Assembly (NCBI GenBank): GCA_964478545.1
Contig: CAYZIS010000005.1
Location: 62,001 to 126,000, forward strand
Origin: DQWO01 sp964478545
Lineage (GTDB): Bacteria; Desulfobacterota; Anaeroferrophillalia; Anaeroferrophillales; Anaeroferrophillaceae
DNA length: 64,000 nt
Reading direction: 5' to 3'
Below are positions 1-7,855 of this stretch, piece after piece. Every line of letters starts with the position of its first letter. The first letter of the stretch is position 1. Both the position numbers and the translations under genes were made by a program. The notes under the pieces were generated by a model. The model saw nothing but the letters and a program-made list of their open reading frames with translations, did no database searches and was not told where the DNA came from.

Positions 1-1
1 T

Positions 2-49
2 ATCCAGAATGAATTGGAAGAAATCAAGTCACTTATTCATTCTGGATAG
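2..49 (+). CDS. C-terminal tail of a gene entering from the left (partial)
   Basis: Fifteen sense codons (IQNELEEIKSLIHSG) are followed by a TAG stop. The tail is charged and helical in look, but it is too short to assign to a family. The first 12 bases and bases 36-47 form a perfect 12-bp inverted repeat with a 23-nt loop, so this stretch could be a hairpin at the end of the upstream gene. No T-run follows it, so I do not call it an intrinsic terminator. The reading frame is only assumed because the upstream part is outside the window. Confidence 0.3.
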   Translation: MQNELEEIKSLIHSG

Positions 50-91
50 CTAAATTTACAAGTTATTGCATTCCCTTACATCAACAAAGCC

Positions 92-168
92 CGGGGCGTA
101 GCGCAGTCTGGTAGCGTACCTGAATGGGGTTCAGGTGGTCGAAGGTTCAAATCCTTTCGCCCCGACCA
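92..168 (+). tRNA. tRNA-Pro (anticodon GGG)
   Basis: A full 77-nt cloverleaf can be drawn. The acceptor stem CGGGGCG pairs with CGCCCCG, the anticodon stem CCTGA pairs with TCAGG around the loop ATGGGGT (anticodon GGG), and the T arm contains GGTTCAAATCC. The discriminator A and the CCA end are encoded. An intrinsic terminator follows directly, so the tRNA probably forms its own transcription unit. The anticodon loop is unambiguous, so the proline assignment is firm. Confidence 0.96.
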
Positions 169-181
169 GTTTTTATTGCCC

Positions 182-220
182 AAAAATAGCGATCGGCCTG
201 ACAGGCAGGTCGCTATTTTT
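182..220 (+). terminator. Intrinsic terminator after tRNA-Pro
   Basis: An 11-bp perfect stem (AAAAATAGCGA pairing with TCGCTATTTTT) surrounds a 17-nt loop, and the stem ends in a T-rich run. The loop contains CCTGACAGGCAGG, which resembles the GCCTGCCGGCAGGC palindrome found in the family C repeats elsewhere in the window. Confidence 0.8.
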
Positions 221-281
221 CATTGTAAATTCCAAGCCACATCCCTTGCCTGACAGCCTACTGACTTAAGGAGTCATGATC

Positions 282-1655
282 ATGAAGGCAGCTGACGGCA
301 GACACAGCCTGATACTCTTCCTGCTTTTGCTCTCCCTTCTATTAACTTCCTGCAACCCGGTCAAAACTGAGACTCTCAGCATTAATCCCGGCAAATTGAC
401 GGTACTAATCCGCAATATCCCCACCGCTTACTATGAAGGTCCAGAGGGGGAAATGGGCTTTGAATATGATCTCGTTAAGGCCTTTGCTGACCATCTTGGA
501 CTCGAGCTAAAACTAAAAGTTGTTGACTCGGTCACGGATATCCTGCAGGCGATGGAAAACGGCGAAGCAGATCTTGCAGCCGCCGGTCTGACCCGCACTG
601 ATGAACGAGAAAAGCGGTTTCTCTTTGGGCCTGACTACTTCACCGTCCAGCAGCAGGTTATTGGCAACCATAAATATCCCTACCCGAAAAAGGAAGAAGA
701 GCTACAAAACTTTGATCTGCTAGTGCTGAAAAATACCAGCTATGTGGAAAAACTCAAAGAACTGCAGCAGCAATATCCACATCTCCACTGGCAGGAAACC
801 GATGAATACAGCACTGACCAGCTTCTTGAGCAGGTCTGGCTCGGTAAAATTTCCTGCACTGTGGCTGATTCCAATATTCTAGCCATGAACCGGCGCTACT
901 TTCCTGAATTAATGGTAGCTTTTCCCATCAGTGAGGAACAACATCTTGCCTGGATTATCAACAAGAAAAAAATAAGGCTGAAAACCAAGCTTTCACAATG
1001 GTTTTCCACTATCAAAGATTCCGGGCAGCTGGCCGAGTTGAAAGATCGCTACTACAGCTATATTGAAATTTTTGATTATGTTGACATCAAGATTTTTACC
1101 CACCGAATCAGCAGCCGGTTGCCGGCAATGCAACCATATTTTCAAAAATATAGCGATCAATATAACATTCCCTGGACCCTTCTAGCGGCAAAAGCGTACC
1201 AGGAATCCCACTGGGATCCGGATGCGGTCAGCCCCACCGGCGTCAAGGGGATTATGATGCTGACCTGGATAACCGCTACATCTCTGGGAATTGAAAACCG
1301 AGAAGACCCTGAACAAAGTATCAAAGGAGGAGCCCGCTATTTCCGTCAGTTGCTCGATCGTATACCAAAAACAGTTCCTGAAAAACAGCGCTCAGCTTTT
1401 GCTATGGCGGCCTATAATATCGGGATGGGACATATCTATGATGCCCGGAAACTGGCAAGGGAACAGGGAAAAGACCCGGATAGCTGGAAAGATATCAAAA
1501 GTATCCTCCCCTTGTTGTCACGTAAAAAATATTATAAACCCCTGCAGCATGGCTACGCCCGCGGCTATGAACCGGTTCGCTATGTAGACCGAATTTTCAA
1601 TTACCGCAACATCCTCGAACAAAAACTTGGTTTGCTGTCTACCCATCCTGGCTGA
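282..1655 (+). CDS. mltF: Membrane-bound lytic murein transglycosylase F (MltF-like)
   Basis: This is a lipoprotein that should cleave the MurNAc-GlcNAc bond of peptidoglycan with formation of 1,6-anhydro ends. It opens with a lipoprotein signal peptide whose lipobox reads LTSC. A periplasmic solute-binding-like domain of SBP_bac_3 type follows to about residue 260, then a C-terminal SLT domain. The catalytic glutamate is E308 in the motif YQESHW, followed by SPTGVKGIMMLT. This two-domain order is the MltF architecture and the length of 457 aa is normal. ATG at 282 is preferred over ATG at 276 because AAGGAG at 268-273 is 8 nt from the former and only 2 nt from the latter. Its anhydro-muropeptide products would be substrates for the ampD-nagZ-namZ operon at 30.6-33.3 kb. 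Confidence 0.9.
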   Translation: MKAADGRHSLILFLLLLSLLLTSCNPVKTETLSINPGKLTVLIRNIPTAYYEGPEGEMGFEYDLVKAFADHLGLELKLKVVDSVTDILQAMENGEADLAAAGLTRTDEREKRFLFGPDYFTVQQQVIGNHKYPYPKKEEELQNFDLLVLKNTSYVEKLKELQQQYPHLHWQETDEYSTDQLLEQVWLGKISCTVADSNILAMNRRYFPELMVAFPISEEQHLAWIINKKKIRLKTKLSQWFSTIKDSGQLAELKDRYYSYIEIFDYVDIKIFTHRISSRLPAMQPYFQKYSDQYNIPWTLLAAKAYQESHWDPDAVSPTGVKGIMMLTWITATSLGIENREDPEQSIKGGARYFRQLLDRIPKTVPEKQRSAFAMAAYNIGMGHIYDARKLAREQGKDPDSWKDIKSILPLLSRKKYYKPLQHGYARGYEPVRYVDRIFNYRNILEQKLGLLSTHPG

Positions 1656-1717
1656 ACATCATTCACACCTTCCCCCAAAAATATCTTGATCAACCATGGC
1701 CAGAAGAGATATACTTT

Positions 1718-1860
1718 AGGCTACCTTGAGAAATTGCCTTTTTGCTCGATTACTGCGTTATGCTCAAATTATAATCCTCAAAATATGAAATATATTCCTG
1801 TGGTTATAATTTTCGCCTGCCTTGTACTCAAACAAAAATTCTAATTTTTCAAGACAGCCT
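1718..1860. repeat. Family E inverted-repeat element, copy 1 (143 bp)
   Basis: The ends are imperfect inverted repeats of about 17 bp starting AGGCTACCTTGA and, on the other strand, AGGCTGTCTTGA. A second copy of exactly the same length lies at 4433-4575 in the opposite orientation, and the two agree over nearly their whole length. The 4-base word TTTA occurs at both edges and may be a target duplication, but this is weak. No coding potential is seen. It fills most of the mltF-trxC intergenic space. Confidence 0.75.
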
Positions 1861-1934
1861 TTAGATGCTGGAACATGGATTTTTGCCAAACCTTTTACAA
1901 CTGGAAGAATTTTTTTCCAGGAAAGGAGGAGACC

Positions 1935-2375
1935 ATGAGCAACAATACAGCATTACACATTGTCTGCCCCCACTGCCAGGCAATTAATCGTTTGCCGGCG
2001 AATCGCCCGGGTGCCGGAGCCAAATGCGGAAAATGCCATCAGCCTCTTTTCAATGGCCATCCCCTGGAACTAACCAGCCAGTCATTTCAACGGCAGATCA
2101 GCCGCAACAATATTCCGGTATTGGTTGATTTCTGGGCTCCCTGGTGCGGCCCCTGCAAAATGATGGCCCCCGCCTTCGCCCAGGCTGCCGCCAGGCTCGA
2201 ACCAACTGTTCGCCTGGCCAAGCTCAACACGGAAGCCGAACCGACCATCGCGGCACAATTTGGCATCCGCAACATCCCGACAATGGTCCTCTTTCAACAG
2301 GGAAAGGAAATGAACCGCCAGGCGGGTGCCATGGAAACTGAGGATATCATTCGCTGGATTAAAAGCAAAATCTGA
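1935..2375 (+). CDS. trxC: Thioredoxin 2 (TrxC type, zinc-binding N terminus)
   Basis: A cytoplasmic disulfide reductase of 146 aa. An N-terminal zinc ribbon is formed by C11-x2-C14 and C31-x2-C34, which distinguishes TrxC from TrxA. A thioredoxin fold follows with the active site W70-C-G-P-C74 and the cis-proline motif IPTM. The reading frame is open further upstream, but ATG at 1935 is chosen because GGAGGA lies just before it and the zinc ribbon starts right after it. It sits upstream of rubrerythrin, a suitable place for an oxidative-stress reductase, although the two are separated by a promoter of the latter's own. Confidence 0.93.
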   Translation: MSNNTALHIVCPHCQAINRLPANRPGAGAKCGKCHQPLFNGHPLELTSQSFQRQISRNNIPVLVDFWAPWCGPCKMMAPAFAQAAARLEPTVRLAKLNTEAEPTIAAQFGIRNIPTMVLFQQGKEMNRQAGAMETEDIIRWIKSKI

Positions 2376-2460
2376 GAGTAAAGTATACCTAAGTTACGCA
2401 GGATAAGCCTGCGACATTCTGCCATACCCGGCTCAGCTAACAACTTCGGCTGGTTTTTAT

Positions 2461-2490
2461 TTGACATTGTCATAACCTGGAACGTATACT
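2461..2490 (+). promoter_or_regulatory. Candidate sigma-70 promoter for rubrerythrin
   Basis: A perfect -35 box TTGACA (2461-2466) and a -10 box TATACT (2485-2490) are separated by 18 bp. They lie about 120 bp upstream of the rbr start codon, with no competing gene between. I see no clear operator next to it. The assignment rests on the match to consensus only. Confidence 0.55.
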
Positions 2491-2607
2491 CTTTTCATAG
2501 CTGATATTTCAGATGAGTGAAACTCCCCGGGGCGAGCCCCCAGGGCATTTTACCAAGGTTTTTAGCAGGTAATTGAATTCAAGAAATTTAACAAAGGAGA
2601 TAAGGGC

Positions 2608-3186
2608 ATGAGTAAATCATTAAAAGGAAGTAAAACAGAAAAAAATATTTTGACCGCTTTTGCCGGTGAAAGCCAGGCCCGCAACCGCTATACCTACTTT
2701 GCCAGCAAAGCAAAAAAAGAGGGATACGTACAGATATCAGCCATTTTTGAAGAAACTGCCAACCAGGAAAAAGAACACGCCAAACGACTGTTCAAACTCC
2801 TTGAAGGTGGTGAACTGGAAATATCTGCCGCTTTTCCCGCCGGCGTCGTCGGCAGCACGGTGGACAACCTGAAGGAATCAGCTGCCGGAGAAAATTATGA
2901 GCATACGGTCATGTATCCTGAATTCGCGGTAACTGCCCGCGAGGAAGGCTTCGCTGAGATTGCAGATATATTTGAGGCTATCGCCGTTGCCGAAAAACAG
3001 CATGAAAAACGCTACCTGGACCTGATGAATAATATCAACCAGGACCGGGTTTTCAAGCGTGAGGAGCCAGTCATCTGGAGATGCCGTAACTGTGGCTATC
3101 TGCATGAAGGAAATGAAGCGCCGGAGGAATGTCCCGCCTGTGCCCATCCCCAGGCTCATTTCGAGCTATTGGGTGAAAACTACTAA
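2608..3186 (+). CDS. rbr: Rubrerythrin
   Basis: A cytoplasmic non-heme di-iron peroxidase that reduces hydrogen peroxide in anaerobes. The N-terminal four-helix ferritin-like domain carries the di-iron ligand motifs (ESQARNRY near residue 21, EETANQEKEHAKR, and EAIAVAEKQHEKR). The C-terminal rubredoxin-like domain has the two CxxC pairs CRNC and CPAC. The length of 192 aa fits the classical rubrerythrin. AAGGAG precedes the ATG at good spacing. A promoter of its own lies upstream. It is one of several oxygen-defence genes in the window, with the ferritin-like gene at 26.4 kb and desulfoferrodoxin at 27.0 kb. Confidence 0.95.
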   Translation: MSKSLKGSKTEKNILTAFAGESQARNRYTYFASKAKKEGYVQISAIFEETANQEKEHAKRLFKLLEGGELEISAAFPAGVVGSTVDNLKESAAGENYEHTVMYPEFAVTAREEGFAEIADIFEAIAVAEKQHEKRYLDLMNNINQDRVFKREEPVIWRCRNCGYLHEGNEAPEECPACAHPQAHFELLGENY

Positions 3187-3414
3187 TCCTGACATTAGGC
3201 GATTAGCTATTAGCTATTAGCTGTTAGTTTAATAATTACAGGATGCTTACTATTATAAACTCTCATCCGTTGGGTGTTATTTCACATTAACGTAATATCC
3301 TGGTTTTTCAAAGCTAAACGCTGATTGCTAACCGCTAAACGCTCAATTTCGGCTGGAAACAAAATCAGCCGGCCGAATATTCATATCCCAGAATGAACAA
3401 CAAGCGAGTGGAAT

Positions 3415-4302
3415 ATGCCCCGTCAAAAAAGTAAAATCATCATGTTTACGGGCAAAGGAGGGGTGGGGAAAACCACCATGTCGGTGGCCACCGCCCTCCA
3501 CTATGCCCAATCGGTTAAGACATTGATCGTTTCCACGGATCCTTCCGGTTCCCTGTCGGAAATTTTTCACACCGATGTCAGCAAAGAGATCACCCCGATC
3601 TCCTCCAATCTCGAAGTAATTGAACTGACCCGAAAGGTGGTATTACAACTCTGGCGAGAAAAATTCGCCGATGAAATTTATACCGTCCTTTCTTCATTCC
3701 TGCCGGTTGAAAAAGATATCATTGATTATATCGAAGGGGCTCCAGGCATTGATGAGGAATTCATGCTGGATTATGTCCTGACCCTGCGCAATACCAGAAC
3801 CTATAAAATGATCATCTGGGATACAGCCCCCACCGCAGCTACACTCAATCTGCTGTTTGTGCAGCAGCTTTTTTATACCCATTTAACCCAGGCACAAAAG
3901 CTCTATCTTAAAATAAAAGGTGTACTTAACCAGGTCAATCCACTCGAACTCATCCATAAATGGCGCCGGTTAACCGAGGATGTCATTGCAATGCTGAAAG
4001 AAGATACCTCTGCCTGGGTGGTTACCAATCCTGAACGGCTACCCGTAGAACAAGCCCTGTTTATCGGCAGCTCACTGGTTGAGTTCGGCATCCCCCTGAA
4101 CGGCTACATTCTCAACAAAATGCTTTCCACCGAAGTATGCCGGGGCAACACCTTTCTGGAAACAAAACGGGACAACCAAATATACTGGCAAGCAAACCTG
4201 CGGAAACGAACCGCCGACCCCATTCAGATTATCCCGGAACTGGTCGGCGATATTACAGAGAGAGACAAGCTGCAGCAAATTGCCAATCTTCTGGGCTATT
4301 AA
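3415..4302 (+). CDS. ArsA/GET3-family ATPase
   Basis: A soluble P-loop ATPase of the ArsA (anion-transporting ATPase/GET3) family, 295 aa. The deviant Walker A GKGGVGKTT spans residues 13-21, DPSGSLSEIF resembles the switch region DPAHSLSD of ArsA, and DTAPT near residue 140 is the second conserved signature. Only one nucleotide-binding half is present, as in many bacterial homologues. No arsenite permease (ArsB), ArsD or ArsR gene is adjacent, so a role in arsenite export is not supported by context. The real substrate is unknown. The start has only a weak ribosome-binding site. Its stop codon lies inside the direct repeat that flanks the adjoining inverted-repeat element. Confidence 0.82.
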   Translation: MPRQKSKIIMFTGKGGVGKTTMSVATALHYAQSVKTLIVSTDPSGSLSEIFHTDVSKEITPISSNLEVIELTRKVVLQLWREKFADEIYTVLSSFLPVEKDIIDYIEGAPGIDEEFMLDYVLTLRNTRTYKMIIWDTAPTAATLNLLFVQQLFYTHLTQAQKLYLKIKGVLNQVNPLELIHKWRRLTEDVIAMLKEDTSAWVVTNPERLPVEQALFIGSSLVEFGIPLNGYILNKMLSTEVCRGNTFLETKRDNQIYWQANLRKRTADPIQIIPELVGDITERDKLQQIANLLGY

Positions 4303-4431
4303 GTTTGATGAACTCGTAAAAAGTCAGAATTCGCAAAATTGACCACCATATGTAGGTAAACTGGAACATTAAGCCACTGCATGTTGTGGTCAAAAATCCA
4401 GGTCTGGACTTTTTACGAAACCATCAAGTTT
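4301..4431. repeat. Short inverted-repeat element with family A-like ends
   Basis: The ends GATGAACTCGTAAAAAGTC and GACTTTTTACGAAACCATC are inverted repeats with three mismatches, and they resemble the TGATGGCTTCGTAAAAA ends of family A. The inside is unrelated to family A and holds a second inverted repeat (TTGACCACCATA against TGTGGTCAA). The six bases AAGTTT flank both ends (4301-4306 and 4426-4431), as a target-site duplication would. The left copy overlaps the stop codon of the ArsA-like gene. Confidence 0.6.
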
Positions 4432-4432
4432 G

Positions 4433-4575
4433 GGGCTGTCTTGAAAAATTAGAATTTTTGTTTGAGTACAAGGCAGGCGAAGATTATAACCGCAGGAATA
4501 TATGTCATATTTTGAGGATTATAATTTGAGCCTAACACAGTAATCGAGCAAAAAGGCCATTTTTCAAGGTAGCCT
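4433..4575. repeat. Family E inverted-repeat element, copy 2 (143 bp, inverted)
   Basis: Reverse complement of the element at 1718-1860, with the same length and only scattered substitutions. Together the two copies form a large inverted repeat around trxC, rbr and the ArsA-like gene. It abuts the 4301-4431 element on one side and ends six bases before the stop codon of the radical SAM gene on the other. No coding potential is seen. Confidence 0.75.
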
Positions 4576-4581
4576 TAAGGG

Positions 4582-6342
4582 TTATCGTCTTCTCCTTTTA
4601 AATATATTGCTGCAAATATCGGCGGTGCCCATCTTAATCAATTGCAGAAAATTGAAAGAGGTTATGCCAAAAGGCAGATCCAGCTCAGTTTTTTCACAGA
4701 CGGTGGAAACGTTGGCCCGATCAATCTGCGGTTTGAGAATCATCAGCTCCCGCTCAAGTTCTTCAGGCGTACAATCCTTGATCAGCTGGTCAATGGTCGC
4801 CATCAACGCAACGGCGCGATTGATACGATCCTCGGTTGCTTCCGCCACGTTCTGACTGATGAGGCCGAAGCGGGCCTTGAGGGCGTTGAGGCGTCTACCG
4901 GCTTCATAGGTCACGTCAACCAGCTCATCTCGGTTCATCCAGCGGGTCTCATAATTGAGGATATGCTTCCAGGTTGGTCCCAGAAGAATCTGGCGATGTT
5001 CCTCCAACGTCCGGCAGAGGATACTATAACCATACTTTTCCGCTTGTTCGTAGATGGGGCATCCTGGATCCACAAAGGGAGCCAGCGGCCCGATGAAAGG
5101 CATCAGGCGGCCATCGCCGAAACGTTCCAACAGACTCTCAAAGTAATCGATACTTTCCAATACCGATTGTGCTGTCTGCTCGGGCAGGCCAATCATGAAG
5201 AACAGATCAAAGCGTCGGCAGCCAGCGTTCAGACAGGCGGCGATGGTTTCTTCGATTTCGTTATTGGTATAGCGCATATTGAGGGCGCGACGCACGGTTT
5301 CATCGTGTGATTCGGGCGAAAACTCGATAACGAAATTGGGCAGCCCTTCGGCCAGCTCCCCGGCAAATTTCTGATCAACCGGCTCAAAAATTTCCAGCAT
5401 GCCCTGGCCGGGATACCCCTTGATAGCCTTCAGGAAACGATGGGCATATTCCATCCCCGGTTGGCGAATGTCCCCCAACAGAAAACCCGGCCCTCTACTG
5501 ATATTGTACATATCGCGCATATCCTGAGCCAGTTTTTCAGGAGAGCGGAAAGCCGGAGCTTTACGGCCGGTAATCAGGCGAGAGGCGGATGCGGACCCGC
5601 CGCAATAGGCACAGTTATGCTTGCAGCCGCGCACAGTGAGGACAGCCATGGCCGGGTAATCAATCCAGTGACTGAAGGGTACATAATTGAGAAAATCAAG
5701 GTCACGAACAACCGAGCGTACCATCTGCCGATAGTTCATTTCCAAATGGTCTAAATCCTCAGGAATGTAAGTCTGGGGGTTGACATGGATTTCACCGTCC
5801 CTGCCTTTCCAGGTCAGATTAGGGATACTCTTCAGATTGTCTTCGTTGATTTCACTATGCTTTTTCGCGGCGGTGATACACTTTATGAGCAGGCGCAGGG
5901 GCTCTTCGGTTGAATCGCCGCGCAGGACATAATCAACCTGAGGATACCTTATCAGTTCCTGATGGAAGTAGGATGAGGAATAGCCCCCGAAGAAAACGGG
6001 GATTTCAGGATGATATTTTTTGACCAGGGCGGCTATTTCCAGAGAACCATGCGCATGAGGCATCCAGTGAAGGTCGATGCCGAAGGCACGACCCTGCAGC
6101 CGGGAAACGAGCTTTTCGGCATCAAAGCGCTGTGAACGGACCATCCGGGCGGCCAGGTTGACGATACGGGTGCGAAAACCGTCTTCTTCCAGATAGGCGC
6201 ACAAGGTACTGAAACCGACCGGGTACATATCAAAAACAGGTTCAGAAGGTACAAGATCGCTGGTCGGCCCCCACAAAGTGGCCCGCTGGCGAAAGTCGTA
6301 GACGGTGGGGGCGTGAAGGAAGATAACATCAGCAGTCGGCAT
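4582..6342 (-). CDS. Cobalamin-binding-domain radical SAM protein
   Basis: A 586-aa enzyme with an N-terminal B12-binding-like Rossmann domain followed by a radical SAM domain. The [4Fe-4S] ligands are in the motif CKHNCAYC (CxxxCxxC) near residues 240-247. Conserved strands follow, including GFLLGDIRQPG, FVIEFSPESHD and FDLFFMIGLPEQT. The layout resembles the B12-binding radical SAM family typified by Thermoplasma Ta0216. The substrate is unknown. The gene stands alone: the neighbours are repeats and unrelated genes, so context gives no pathway. A GGAG lies 10 nt upstream of the ATG. Cobalamin binding is inferred from the domain order, since a DxHxxG motif is not evident. Confidence 0.85.
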   Translation of the reverse strand: MPTADVIFLHAPTVYDFRQRATLWGPTSDLVPSEPVFDMYPVGFSTLCAYLEEDGFRTRIVNLAARMVRSQRFDAEKLVSRLQGRAFGIDLHWMPHAHGSLEIAALVKKYHPEIPVFFGGYSSSYFHQELIRYPQVDYVLRGDSTEEPLRLLIKCITAAKKHSEINEDNLKSIPNLTWKGRDGEIHVNPQTYIPEDLDHLEMNYRQMVRSVVRDLDFLNYVPFSHWIDYPAMAVLTVRGCKHNCAYCGGSASASRLITGRKAPAFRSPEKLAQDMRDMYNISRGPGFLLGDIRQPGMEYAHRFLKAIKGYPGQGMLEIFEPVDQKFAGELAEGLPNFVIEFSPESHDETVRRALNMRYTNNEIEETIAACLNAGCRRFDLFFMIGLPEQTAQSVLESIDYFESLLERFGDGRLMPFIGPLAPFVDPGCPIYEQAEKYGYSILCRTLEEHRQILLGPTWKHILNYETRWMNRDELVDVTYEAGRRLNALKARFGLISQNVAEATEDRINRAVALMATIDQLIKDCTPEELERELMILKPQIDRANVSTVCEKTELDLPFGITSFNFLQLIKMGTADICSNIFKRRRR

Positions 6343-6517
6343 AATATCTGCTCTCCAATTCTATCAAGGTTGCTCATAAAAGTCATATATGAGAAAATGC
6401 AGGAAAGCTATAGCACGTCTCTCCTGTTCATTCAAGCGGGATAGCAATCATCAATTTTTTAACTCGCGTGTCAGTATGTTAACCAAGTTCAGACTTCTGA
6501 AGATTTCTGTCTAAAAC

Positions 6518-6561
6518 GCACTATATTGCAGAAAAGTCTTGACTTTTCTGCAATATAGTGC
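6518..6561. promoter_or_regulatory. Perfect 21-bp palindrome (2-nt spacer) ahead of a DUF4143 ATPase gene
   Basis: Arm 6518-6538 and arm 6541-6561 are exact reverse complements, separated by TT. Each arm contains the word TGCACTATATTGCA-like (GCACTATATTGCAG). The palindrome ends 12 bp before the start codon. It also contains TTGACT at 6539-6544, with AAAATA 17 bp further on, so it may overlap a promoter. It could be an operator for autoregulation, a 5' UTR hairpin or the target of the encoded protein. Confidence 0.7.
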
Positions 6562-6573
6562 AAAATAGTCATC

Positions 6574-7704
6574 ATGAATAGATACCTTTACAACCATATT
6601 CTGACTGACCTCGCTAAAAAAATGGTCTTTATCACAGGCCCGCGCCAAGTCGGTAAAACTTGGTTGGCCAAACAATTGATGCGCGATTTCAATGAACCCG
6701 TCTATCTTAATTTTGACGATATTGACGATGCTAGAACAATCAAAAACCGCTACTGGCCGAGATCTGCTGACCTCATAGTTTTTGATGAAATTCACAAAAT
6801 GACAAACTGGAAGATTTTTCTCAAAGGCACATACGATACCAAACCTGAGCATCAGGCTTTCCTTGTAACTGGAAGCGCTCGCCTGGAGACTTTCAGGCAG
6901 ACTGGAAAATCTCTGGCTGGCCGCTATTTTCACTATCATCTCAATCCTTTGTCACTCAAAGAGGTGGCGACTGGAAAAGAGACCTTTTCAACCCTGACAA
7001 AAATTAACCGTAGGGGAGGTTTCCCTGAACCTTTTCTAGCCGCGAACGAACTTGACTCGAAAAAATGGCGGCGCCAATATTATACCGATATGCTACGTGA
7101 AGACATTCCTGATGCTACCAACATCAACGAACTCAGAAGCCTCAAACTCCTGGTCGAACTTTTAAACAATAGAACCGGTTCGCCAATCTCATATACTTCT
7201 CTGGCTGAAGATATTCAAATTTCCCCCAACAGTGTGAAAAAATACATATCTATCCTGCAAAGTCTTTATCTGATTTTTGCGGTTCACCCCTTTCACAAAA
7301 ACATCGCCCGGGCGCTGAAAAAACAGCCTAAAATATATTTCTATGACAGCGGCTACATTAAAAACGAAGGAGCTCGCTTTGAAAATACGGTCGCAGTCTC
7401 ACTGCTTAAAGATATTCAGTACCGACAGGATGTCGAAGGTGAAGAGGTAGGCTTACACTATCTGCGCAATAAGGATGGCAGAGAGATTGATTTCGTTATA
7501 ACCTCTGGAGATAAAATTAAAACTGCCATTGAAGTAAAATTAAGCGATTTCAAGCCAGGGAAAAATCTGCGCTATTATCAAACTAGAAATGGTTTTGCCA
7601 ATACAGATTTCGTTCAACTCGTCTTTAATTTGCGTCAATCTCAGGAAACTGACGGCATTACTATCTATCCGGCTGACAAGTGGCTTTATAAATTGAAAGC
7701 GTGA
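6574..7704 (+). CDS. AAA_14/DUF4143 ATPase
   Basis: A 376-aa ATPase with an N-terminal AAA_14 domain. Walker A is GPRQVGKT near residue 22 and Walker B is LIVFDEIHK; the sensor-like motif VTGSARL follows. The C-terminal half is the DUF4143 region, which ends in a nuclease-like signature (GREIDFV, then AIEVKLS) resembling a PD-(D/E)xK core. The family is widespread, often multicopy and functionally unclear; mobile, competence and defence roles have been suggested. Immediately upstream is a perfect 44-bp palindrome. A second, distinct member of the family faces it at 7856-9166. Confidence 0.85.
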   Translation: MNRYLYNHILTDLAKKMVFITGPRQVGKTWLAKQLMRDFNEPVYLNFDDIDDARTIKNRYWPRSADLIVFDEIHKMTNWKIFLKGTYDTKPEHQAFLVTGSARLETFRQTGKSLAGRYFHYHLNPLSLKEVATGKETFSTLTKINRRGGFPEPFLAANELDSKKWRRQYYTDMLREDIPDATNINELRSLKLLVELLNNRTGSPISYTSLAEDIQISPNSVKKYISILQSLYLIFAVHPFHKNIARALKKQPKIYFYDSGYIKNEGARFENTVAVSLLKDIQYRQDVEGEEVGLHYLRNKDGREIDFVITSGDKIKTAIEVKLSDFKPGKNLRYYQTRNGFANTDFVQLVFNLRQSQETDGITIYPADKWLYKLKA

Positions 7705-7855
7705 AGAAAATGAAGTCGTTTGCCTGCAAGGTTAATCCCATTCCTGACATTCCTCCAACAGATAGCGATTACTGTCAACTTTTTGCCAGATTTGCTGCCC
7801 TAATCCAGCTGCTTTACGGAAATCAAGTTTGCCCTGTGGTGCGCTTTTCTGATTA

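Noticed and set aside
3187..3414. AGCTATTAG and GCTAAACGC tandem words between rbr and the ArsA-like gene
   Set aside because: The words recur and are partly inverted, but the arms are too imperfect to define an element or a terminator.
4642..5310. Long open frame antisense to the radical SAM gene
   Set aside because: No recognisable protein signature, and the opposite strand encodes clear radical SAM motifs over the same stretch.
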